Below are positions 1-7,237 of a stretch of DNA of 64,000 bases, piece by piece; position 1 is the first letter of the stretch; the number at the start of each line of letters is the position of its first letter. Source of the DNA: an uncultured Ignatzschineria sp. (GTDB lineage: Bacteria > Pseudomonadota > Gammaproteobacteria > Cardiobacteriales > Wohlfahrtiimonadaceae); NCBI GenBank assembly GCA_945639195.1, contig CALZEE010000006.1, forward strand, positions 1 through 64,000, in the 5' to 3' direction. Position numbers and translations under genes: made by a program. Below the pieces are notes generated by a model, which saw only the letters and a list, made by a program, of their open reading frames with translations, did no database searches and had not been told where the DNA came from.

Positions 1-52
1 TATTCTACCGCTCGCTTTTTTTATTTTGAACTACAATGTTCAACAGCCCCTA

Positions 53-856
53 ATGATTAATAAATTATTTTTTGATGAAAAAAGCAATGTTACTGTTGTT
101 GTTACAAGCTGTAATAGATTCCCATTATTAGCCGCGACACTAAGTTCATTTGAGGTGTATAATACCTACCCAATAAAAAAAATTATCATTGTTGAAGACT
201 CTGGCAATACAGATATTTATAATTATATTCCCGAAAACTGGAAAAACAACTGCGAAGTAATAGTTAATAGCCCCCAATTAGGTCAAATCAAATCAATAGA
301 TTTAGCTTATAATAAAGTTGAAACTGAATATATTTTTCATTGCGAAGATGACTGGGTTTTTTATAGAAAAAATTTCATTGAAGAATCTTTAAAAATCTTA
401 GAAAGTGATAATTCAATATTACAAGTCTGGTTAAGATCTTTTGATAAAGATATCAAAAAACATTATTCATTCCATTCGCTAGGTCAATCCCATGAAATTA
501 AGGGGGTTCATTTTCACAACTTAGAAAGCTCGCACAATATATGGCAAGGATTCAGTTTTAACCCTGGATTACGTAGATTAAAAGATTATAAGAGTATAGC
601 CCCTTTCTCTGCTATTGGTCATGAAGCGGAAATAGCAATTAGATATAACCAATTAAAATTTCATGCCGTTATTTTAGCTAATAGCGCCATTGAGCACTTG
701 GGATGGGAACAACACATCCTTACTGAATCTGAGCTCAATAATCTAAAAAAAAGAAATATTAGTAAAAAATTAAAACATATAGGAATCGGAATACTATTAG
801 GTATAACTATAAGCACAAGCTTATTTTATATACTAAATTCCATAATAATTATTTAA
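53..856 (+). CDS. GT-A fold glycosyltransferase (GT2-like), 5' end uncertain
   Basis: Probably a cytoplasmic nucleotide-sugar-dependent glycosyltransferase acting on surface glycan. A VVVTSCNR strand near the N-terminus, a VEDS turn and an EDDW acidic motif resemble the nucleotide-binding and metal-binding elements of GT-A enzymes. The last 25 or so residues are hydrophobic (GIGILLGITIS then a run of Ile) and could be a membrane anchor. The ATG at 53 is used here, but the frame is open back to base 2 with a TTG at 26 and no clear ribosome binding site, so the gene may begin outside the window. Its 3' end overlaps the convergent GT25 gene by 8 bases. The DNA is much more AT-rich than the housekeeping genes further right. 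The acceptor is unknown. Confidence 0.7.
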   Translation: MINKLFFDEKSNVTVVVTSCNRFPLLAATLSSFEVYNTYPIKKIIIVEDSGNTDIYNYIPENWKNNCEVIVNSPQLGQIKSIDLAYNKVETEYIFHCEDDWVFYRKNFIEESLKILESDNSILQVWLRSFDKDIKKHYSFHSLGQSHEIKGVHFHNLESSHNIWQGFSFNPGLRRLKDYKSIAPFSAIGHEAEIAIRYNQLKFHAVILANSAIEHLGWEQHILTESELNNLKKRNISKKLKHIGIGILLGITISTSLFYILNSIIII

Positions 857-1640
857 AAATAACCTTTTTTACAAATAATGCCTTATCTAATAGCAGCTTT
901 ATTTGACAGAAAGGTCGTCTCATCTCTCTTAATATCTTAGATGATAAGTTAACCTGCTTTTTTCTCATTCTATCTAAATTTTCTCGATCAGATCTACTGC
1001 TTTCTAAAGCGCTATTAAAACTTTTAGATATAAGAAAATCCTGTATGCAAAGAGCAGGTAATAATTGAGAAACTTTATATTCAGGATTTGTAAATAACAA
1101 CCTAAACATAACCACATCAACAGGTTTCATTGCTTCCATCAATTTATATTGTTCAACAAGATATCTAGCCCCATTATTTGAAATAATATACCCTGCTGCA
1201 CCATAATGAGGGCTTTTTAGCTTGTAAACATTTCTATTATTAACATTTTTTTCTGCGAAAAAAGAAAATTTAACAATCTTCTGCCATCCTTTTTCTAACT
1301 TCAATACATGAATGTCTGGAGATACCCAATCAGTACTATTTAAAAATAAACCAGCATCTTCTCCCAAATAAATATCATCTTCAAAGACGCCTATAAACGG
1401 GAGATCTTCTTCAATCATATACTTCCACAACTGATAATGGCTTAAAAAGCAGGATATTTCGACAGGAGATAGTTCTGTGTCAACTTTATCTAAACCATAC
1501 TTCTGTAATAATGCTTCATTATCTTGTGGTGTTATTGCATCAAAAAATTTAAAAGGTACTTTTTTTTCTGCAAATTCTTTGACTATATGAGCTCGTCTTT
1601 TTTCATTATTTTCAGATAAACTTATTACAAAATTTTTCAT
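849..1640 (-). CDS. Glycosyltransferase family 25 (LPS biosynthesis type)
   Basis: A 263-residue protein of the LgtB/LpsA-like GT25 family, enzymes that add galactose or related sugars to lipooligosaccharide. Seen: the N-terminal FVISL strand followed by a basic helix (NEKRRAHI), the family segment FLSHYQLW and the acidic VFEDDI motif that replaces a classical DxD, then GAAGYIIS. The length matches the family. It faces the preceding glycosyltransferase and overlaps its end. The C-terminal part is basic and hydrophobic (FVKKVIF), consistent with peripheral inner-membrane attachment. The family is confident; the sugar and linkage cannot be read from sequence. Confidence 0.88.
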   Translation of the reverse strand: MKNFVISLSENNEKRRAHIVKEFAEKKVPFKFFDAITPQDNEALLQKYGLDKVDTELSPVEISCFLSHYQLWKYMIEEDLPFIGVFEDDIYLGEDAGLFLNSTDWVSPDIHVLKLEKGWQKIVKFSFFAEKNVNNRNVYKLKSPHYGAAGYIISNNGARYLVEQYKLMEAMKPVDVVMFRLLFTNPEYKVSQLLPALCIQDFLISKSFNSALESSRSDRENLDRMRKKQVNLSSKILREMRRPFCQIKLLLDKALFVKKVIFK

Positions 1641-1897
1641 ACTAATCTTATTAATTCCTTCACTATAAGTATGCTGCTTATTCGAACTCTATAAAGATCA
1701 AATTTGATGTTTTAAAACTTTCAACAAGTATACATTATAGCCTTATTAAGGCTTATGAAATAATAATCTCATAAATTAAAGCTTCTATCCAAGGACTGTA
1801 ATATCTATATTCCTTTTAAAGAGATACAAAGTTTGATAACGTTATTTCACTTTCTAATCTTCTAGAGCCATCTCTTCTTACTCTTTCGGTCAAACAT

Positions 1898-2857
1898 ATG
1901 AACAAAAAACTAATATCTATTATTATTCCAATGTATAACGAAGAAAAGAATATTGAGAATTGTATTAGTAACCTATCAACACAATCTTCTCAAAACTTTC
2001 ATGCAATATTTATTGATGATGGCTCCACAGATAGTACAGTCATGAAACTCAAGATATTACTTGGGCAACCAAATATACACTTTTCCTATGACATCATATC
2101 TCAAAAAAATACTGGGGCAGCCAAAGCACGAGAACATGGCATATTATTAGCTAAAACTAAATATGTAATGATTTTTGATTGTGATGATATTGCCTCTGAA
2201 GACTATATCGCGACAACAGAATCTTCTCTTATTAATGACCCTGATATCAGTCTTCCCAAATTACAATTTCAGCAAAAAGACAACTCTTTTACTGACTTTG
2301 TATTTTTTGATGATCGCCAACAATACTCAGGTTTAGAAAGTTTAGAATACTCACTTGGAAGATGGAAAGTACATGGTGTGATGTGTGCTAAAAAAGAATT
2401 ATTTCTAAAAAGCTACAATACCTATAGATTGCATAATCCTTCTGACATTAACTATATAAATAATGATGAAGTCATTTCTCGCTTAAATTTCTTTTATGCT
2501 CAAACCGTTATTAAAAATACAGGTACCTACTTCTACCTTAATAATACTACTTCAACAACTAAAAGAATTAATCCTAAAACATATCTAATGGGAAAAAATG
2601 CCATGATTCTTTACAGTCTTTTTGGACAAAACATGGGTCAAATTTCCATAAATGCACAGCAAGATTTTGTTGAAACATTATGGAGAACCTTCAAATATGC
2701 TCGCGAACATAAAAAAAACCTGCCAAATATTCCTGAATGGAAAAAACAAATCTCAGAAATGTTAGCATTCATTCATCCCGAGAAAAAAAGAATAACGATT
2801 TCATTCAAAAACAGAATAAGACTATTCAAAGCTAGTATATTAGTACGCTCCCTTTAA
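1898..2857 (+). CDS. Glycosyltransferase family 2, tandem paralogue 1
   Basis: A 319-residue GT2 enzyme. SIIIPMYNEE at residues 7-16, IDDGSTDS at about 39-46 and DCDD at 94-97 are the family's nucleotide- and metal-binding motifs. The C-terminal half (WKVHGVMCAKKELF, YINNDEV) is shared with the next gene, so the two are a tandem duplication. There is no recognisable Shine-Dalgarno before the ATG. Base composition is strongly AT-rich, like its neighbours and unlike the housekeeping genes, which suggests acquisition by transfer. Likely role: adding a sugar to LPS/LOS or another surface glycan. The acceptor is not determinable. Confidence 0.88.
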   Translation: MNKKLISIIIPMYNEEKNIENCISNLSTQSSQNFHAIFIDDGSTDSTVMKLKILLGQPNIHFSYDIISQKNTGAAKAREHGILLAKTKYVMIFDCDDIASEDYIATTESSLINDPDISLPKLQFQQKDNSFTDFVFFDDRQQYSGLESLEYSLGRWKVHGVMCAKKELFLKSYNTYRLHNPSDINYINNDEVISRLNFFYAQTVIKNTGTYFYLNNTTSTTKRINPKTYLMGKNAMILYSLFGQNMGQISINAQQDFVETLWRTFKYAREHKKNLPNIPEWKKQISEMLAFIHPEKKRITISFKNRIRLFKASILVRSL

Positions 2858-2900
2858 AATAAAGAGCACTATAATTTCCTACTACTTATACAACCATCTT

Positions 2901-2946
2901 CCGATACTCCGATACTCCGATACTCCGATACTCCGATACTCCGATA
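2901..2946. repeat. Octanucleotide tandem repeat CCGATACT, 5.75 copies
   Basis: Five perfect copies of CCGATACT (2901-2940) plus CCGATA end two bases before the ATG of the second GT2 gene. Eight is not a multiple of three and the unit carries no stop in any frame. No ATG occurs in that gene's frame between the stop at 2841 and 2949, so copy-number change would alter promoter spacing or initiation context rather than shift a coding frame. Confidence 0.95.
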
Positions 2947-2948
2947 AC

Positions 2949-3929
2949 ATGTTATTAAACCCCACTATGAATAAAGAATATATCTCTGTAATTATCCCTA
3001 TGTTTAATGAGGAAAAAAACATTGCTGGCTGTGTCGATGTTTTATTATCTCAAACAAACCAAAACTATCACGTAATTTTTATTGATGATGGATCAACAGA
3101 TAATACAGTTAAAACCCTAAAATACCTGTTAGATAAAACACAGCAGAAATTTAGTTATTCTATTATTCAACAAGAAAACTCAGGTGCTGCAAAAGCAAGA
3201 GAAAATGCTATATCTTCTTGTAATACAGAATATGTAATGATACTTGATTGCGATGATCTGCTTTCAGCGGATGCGATTGAAAAAACCTTGTCATTAATTT
3301 CATCGAAATCCCCTGACATTATTTTACCAAATGTACAAGTTCAAAATAGTTCTGGAGAGTATTCAGAATTCACTTACTTTAATAACAATCAAGAATATAG
3401 TGGATTAGAGTGTTTAGTAAATTCTTTGGCTGGTTGGAGGGTTCATGGTTGGATGTGTGCAAAAAAAGAAATTTTCTTAAAAAGCTACTCAACATACAAA
3501 AAGTATAATCTAGCCAATACTAATTATATTAATAATGATGAAATTATAGTTCGTCTTAATTTCTTTTATGCAAAAACTGTAAATAAAAGTTCTGGAACTT
3601 ATTTCTACCAAAACAATACGGAATCTACTACAAAGAGAGTCAATCAAAATCGTCACCTAATGTGCAAGAATGCTATTATTTTATGTCAATTATTCGGTAA
3701 AGATATGGAAGAGATTTCTGATAAGTCGTACAAGGAACTTATCAATGTATTGTGGGGAACCGTTAAGTACGCAAAACGACATAAAAAAGAATTACCCAAT
3801 TTGTATCAATGGAAAAAAATGATTCAAGAAGTTTATCAATTTGTTGAAAACAACAATATTCAAAGAAAACTTAATTTTAAAAGCAAACTAAGATATCTAC
3901 ACGCAAAACTAATGTTTTATTTTATCTGA
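2949..3929 (+). CDS. Glycosyltransferase family 2, tandem paralogue 2
   Basis: A 326-residue GT2 enzyme, closely similar along its length to the preceding gene: SVIIPMFNEE at about 13-22, IDDGSTDN near 45-52, DCDD at 100-103, then WRVHGWMCAKKEIF and YINNDEI. The ATG at 2949 directly abuts an octanucleotide repeat. An internal ATG at 2967 (MNKEYISV) aligns with the paralogue's start and may be the true start. Neither has a clear Shine-Dalgarno. The repeat makes this the best candidate in the window for on/off variation of a surface sugar. The AT-rich composition matches the island. Confidence 0.87.
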   Translation: MLLNPTMNKEYISVIIPMFNEEKNIAGCVDVLLSQTNQNYHVIFIDDGSTDNTVKTLKYLLDKTQQKFSYSIIQQENSGAAKARENAISSCNTEYVMILDCDDLLSADAIEKTLSLISSKSPDIILPNVQVQNSSGEYSEFTYFNNNQEYSGLECLVNSLAGWRVHGWMCAKKEIFLKSYSTYKKYNLANTNYINNDEIIVRLNFFYAKTVNKSSGTYFYQNNTESTTKRVNQNRHLMCKNAIILCQLFGKDMEEISDKSYKELINVLWGTVKYAKRHKKELPNLYQWKKMIQEVYQFVENNNIQRKLNFKSKLRYLHAKLMFYFI

Positions 3930-3991
3930 TGATGAAAAAGAAATATGACTAATCAAAATCATATTCCTCCGTTATTTATATTTGTGTCTAT

Positions 3992-5128
3992 TCATCTACA
4001 GCGCTTGATCTGGCTAATAAAATTATCCAAATAATTCATCGTCTCATAAGGCTGTACACTCGCTTGTACAGCTAATGAATCGGGCAAAGTTAACTCATTA
4101 TCTAAGATCTTCTGGAGATACTCCCGACTTTGCCACTCTTCATTTACAGGATAGAGCCAGCCATTTTCGCCCACAGTAATAAGATCTGCCGGGCCTGTTG
4201 GACAATCTGTAGAAAGTACAGGGATTCCTCGCATCATAGATTCTATGATGATTAAAGGTAATCCCTCTCTTTGAGAGTTCAGAAGAACAACCCCTGCTTC
4301 TTTCACCATATCCCAAGCATTTCTCTGCCAACCATAAAAAGTTACTTTCTGAGATAAACCGAGATCGCTAATTAACTGACCAAAAGCCTTATCGCCTTCG
4401 GCATTTCCGGTAGAACCAAAAACATCTAAATGCCATTCGCCCTTAAGAGACACTAACTGCTCAAGTAGAGAATCCACACGTTTGATATCACTAATGCGTC
4501 CAATATAAACAAATTTACGCTTATTTCTAGGTATTAACATAGCCGCATCAACCGGGTTATAGACAACTGATACATTTTTTACATCGTAAAATTCTCTCAA
4601 CTCATTTGCGATACCATGGCTAATCGAGAGATGCCCATCAAATAAACCGATCTTCCTCTTTACTTCAGCCGCTGTTTTCGCACCGCTACCCGTCAAAGAG
4701 AGATGAATCCAAGAGAGTAATGGCACGCCACTTTTCTCTTTATAATCTTTCAAGAATTGATAATTCCCTAAGAACTGCTTAGAGAGATCCATAGTAATTA
4801 ATGCATCCAAATTATCTGCTTTCATTTGCTCAAAGAGCTTATGCCCATTAAGCTTCACATAAGCTTTATTGAGCACTCTAAATATTTGGGGGGGCAGTCC
4901 CTTTTTCAAGCGTTGAAGTGTCTTGGGCAGAGCTAAGTAGGTAACATTTTTAAAGTCTTTCGTAAATAGATCATAGCTTGGAGCGTATAATCCATAGAAA
5001 AAAAGCTCTACATTCTTTTGAGGCATCGCTTTAGCGACAATCTCTAGAACCTTTTCCAAGCCGCCTGGGCCATCGTGTCTATTTCTTAACAAAATACCGA
5101 CTTTTAATTGTTTATCTGACGTAGCCAT
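3992..5128 (-). CDS. Glycosyltransferase family 4 (GT-B fold)
   Basis: A 378-residue GT-B enzyme of the WaaG/RfaG-like GT4 type. Seen: an N-terminal glycine-rich turn (RHDGPGGLEKVL), the inter-domain strand FVYIGRISDIKRVDSLLEQ, and a donor-binding EX7E motif in EGLPLIIIES followed by MRGIPVLSTDCPTGPADLI. It probably adds a hexose or hexosamine to the LPS core or a related acceptor on the cytoplasmic face. Unlike the adjacent AT-rich glycosyltransferases, its base composition is closer to the housekeeping genes, so it may be the older resident of the locus. It is transcribed opposite to its neighbours. Confidence 0.88.
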   Translation of the reverse strand: MATSDKQLKVGILLRNRHDGPGGLEKVLEIVAKAMPQKNVELFFYGLYAPSYDLFTKDFKNVTYLALPKTLQRLKKGLPPQIFRVLNKAYVKLNGHKLFEQMKADNLDALITMDLSKQFLGNYQFLKDYKEKSGVPLLSWIHLSLTGSGAKTAAEVKRKIGLFDGHLSISHGIANELREFYDVKNVSVVYNPVDAAMLIPRNKRKFVYIGRISDIKRVDSLLEQLVSLKGEWHLDVFGSTGNAEGDKAFGQLISDLGLSQKVTFYGWQRNAWDMVKEAGVVLLNSQREGLPLIIIESMMRGIPVLSTDCPTGPADLITVGENGWLYPVNEEWQSREYLQKILDNELTLPDSLAVQASVQPYETMNYLDNFISQIKRCR

Positions 5129-5447
5129 TACTTATTCTCATATAATTTTCAAGATTTATAAATCATAACATGATGCATATTTATGTTCTTATTCACTTTC
5201 CCCAAGAAAATACAGTCGCCCGAATAAGGATGTTTAAAAAAAACAATAATTAGCCTTTAATCTAACTAAATCAAGGCATTGCTTATTACTTACTGTTATC
5301 TTCTACATTATAGCCCTACTAATAATCACCTCTCGCTTACATGCTGAGATTCAACTTAGCCCAAATCATCTTAGATTTTGAATTTCAACAGAAATAATAT
5401 GATAAATTAAGTAGTTTAATTGATATGCAACGATAGATATAAAAAGT
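5129..5447. other. AT-rich intergenic region between divergent glycosyltransferases
   Basis: About 320 bases separate the start of the GT4 gene (minus) from the start of the GT29-like gene (plus), so promoters for both must lie here. The sequence is AT-rich with several TATAAT-like words, and no single promoter can be assigned. No RNA gene or repeat was recognised. Confidence 0.4.
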
Positions 5448-6050
5448 ATGATAAAAATCCCAGCCTCTAATCGCCGTATTTTCATTATCGGAAATGCAGA
5501 TGAACAAATTGAGCTCGACCAATTCATTAATCAGGATGATTTTATTATCCGTTTTAATGCTGCAAATCCAACATGTAAATTAAAAGCGGATTTTTGGTTT
5601 ATTGCAAATGGGCCAATAACGGTTATTCGTAGGCTAAATATCTTCACAGATAGAGTTAAAAAAAATTGTACTGTAATGTGGCGTTATACAAGAAGAGATG
5701 TTCTTTTTTCCAAATTTGAAAAAATTTCAATAAGTAGAAAACTTCGATTTCTTCTTTTTTTTCCTCTTTTTAAAACAAAGAATAAGGTGAAAAATCTTCC
5801 CCAATCAATTCTCTCTCCTCAAGTCCTCCAAGAATGTACCGATATGTTGAATGGAAATATGCCGAGCTCTGGTTTTTTAATGATATATATATGCAGAAAA
5901 ATGTACCCCGAGATGTCTATATTCCTTCATAACTTCACATTTCAGGGAACAGTTGCTCATAACTGGGCATTAGAAGAGTCGGTCATCAATAATTTAATTA
6001 GTCAAAAAGTTATTAATCATGCTTCAAGTATTATTAATAACCCAAAATAA
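5448..6050 (+). CDS. GT29/sialyltransferase-like protein
   Basis: A 200-residue protein resembling the GT29 sialyltransferase superfamily. An L-motif-like segment at 11-40 reads IFIIGNADEQ, then QDDFIIRFNAA, the pattern in which the donor nucleotide is bound. PSSG at 139-142 resembles the S motif. H171-NWAL-E176 matches the HX4E of the VS motif, where the His acts as catalytic base. It is shorter than animal GT29 enzymes, has no signal anchor and would be cytoplasmic. It is followed after 12 bases by a GT8-like gene, suggesting one operon. No sialic-acid synthesis or activation genes are in the window, so the donor may not be CMP-sialic acid. The family assignment rests on motifs alone. Confidence 0.6.
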   Translation: MIKIPASNRRIFIIGNADEQIELDQFINQDDFIIRFNAANPTCKLKADFWFIANGPITVIRRLNIFTDRVKKNCTVMWRYTRRDVLFSKFEKISISRKLRFLLFFPLFKTKNKVKNLPQSILSPQVLQECTDMLNGNMPSSGFLMIYICRKMYPEMSIFLHNFTFQGTVAHNWALEESVINNLISQKVINHASSIINNPK

Positions 6051-6062
6051 AGGTATGTAGAT

Positions 6063-6947
6063 ATGAATAATCCCCCTATTAAAATTTTTGTCGGATGCGA
6101 TCCCAATAATTGCGACTTAGAACAAATGATGGTTTTAGATTACAGCATCAAAAAACATACTGACCATCCCTATGAAATTATCTGGATGCAACTATCAAAA
6201 GACCCAAAAAACTTCTGGTATTCTAATCCTCAAAAAAATGAAGGATGGGATACAGAGACTTGGGTAACACCATTCTCAGGATTTAGATGGGGTATACCAG
6301 CCTTTTGCAACTATGAAGGGAAAGCTATTTACATGGATGGGGATGTTATCGTTTTATCCGATATCGCCGATTTATGGAATCATCCATTTGATAAAAAAAG
6401 CATGGTTGTTGCAAAGGGCAAGCCATTAATTAATCGCTTATGCGTCGCCTTGTGGGATTGCCAAAAAGCCCAGAAATACCTCCCTCCGATTGATGAAATA
6501 AAATCAGACCCCGCTTCTCACGGTCGATTAATGCGTTTAATTAGAAAAAAACCACGGCTTGTTACACCTTTTAACGATTCCTATAATTGCCTAGATGGTG
6601 AAGACTTACCTATTTCAGATATTAAGATCTTGCACTACACTGATATCGATACACAATTCTCTCATGCATACTCTATTCCTCGACTAGAGCAAGAAGGATC
6701 TGCTCACTGGTTTGATGGTGAGGTAAATACGCATTGGAGAAAAGATCTCATAGAACTCTTTGATCAATATTATAATGAAGCATTAGCAGAAGGCTACTCG
6801 TTAGAAAACTATCGCCGTCCAGCATATGGAACTGTCACTAAAGAATCTCAAAAAGATTACAATAAGTTTAGAGCTCCAGAAAGTACAAATAGCGACAATA
6901 AAAAAGGAATTCTAAGTCGTCTTTGGAAAAAACTCAAAGGTCGATAA
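6063..6947 (+). CDS. Glycosyltransferase family 8-like
   Basis: A 294-residue protein with the layout of bacterial GT8 galactosyl/glucosyltransferases: an N-terminal KIFVGCDPN strand, the metal-binding DGD at 92-94 in AIYMDGDVIVLSDI, and a C-terminal ILHYTDIDTQ segment where GT8 enzymes carry a metal-binding His. The tail is lysine-rich (GILSRLWKKLKGR), consistent with membrane association. AAAGG lies upstream of the ATG and the gene is 12 bases downstream of the GT29-like gene. A hairpin with a short T-run follows at 7000-7025, ending the island. Donor and acceptor unknown. Confidence 0.78.
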   Translation: MNNPPIKIFVGCDPNNCDLEQMMVLDYSIKKHTDHPYEIIWMQLSKDPKNFWYSNPQKNEGWDTETWVTPFSGFRWGIPAFCNYEGKAIYMDGDVIVLSDIADLWNHPFDKKSMVVAKGKPLINRLCVALWDCQKAQKYLPPIDEIKSDPASHGRLMRLIRKKPRLVTPFNDSYNCLDGEDLPISDIKILHYTDIDTQFSHAYSIPRLEQEGSAHWFDGEVNTHWRKDLIELFDQYYNEALAEGYSLENYRRPAYGTVTKESQKDYNKFRAPESTNSDNKKGILSRLWKKLKGR

Positions 6948-6999
6948 TTTTAAACAATCAAGCCTATATAAGTTTTAAGAATGTTGACTTACTAAAACT

Positions 7000-7025
7000 A
7001 AAAGCCCCAATTTATTGGGGCTTTT
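7000..7025 (+). terminator. Intrinsic terminator after glycosyltransferase island
   Basis: A 9-bp inverted repeat AAAAGCCCC / GGGGCTTTT with an 8-base loop lies 53 bases after the GT8-like gene. The T-run is short because it is part of the stem. It marks the boundary between the AT-rich island and the glyS operon. Confidence 0.7.
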
Positions 7026-7237
7026 GACATTAAAAAAACACCCAAAAATGCAATCATTCACTTTCTCTAATGGACAATTCGCTTTCCTGATAACCTTCAT
7101 GGATAACCCCAAACAATAAGAATTTAGAGCGATCTAGAATAAGACATTCGAATATTATGAGAATCCCGTCAAAGTGCGCTAAAATAACCGCTTATAACTT
7201 ATAAAGTCATTTCATACACTTTTTAGATGGAATCACA

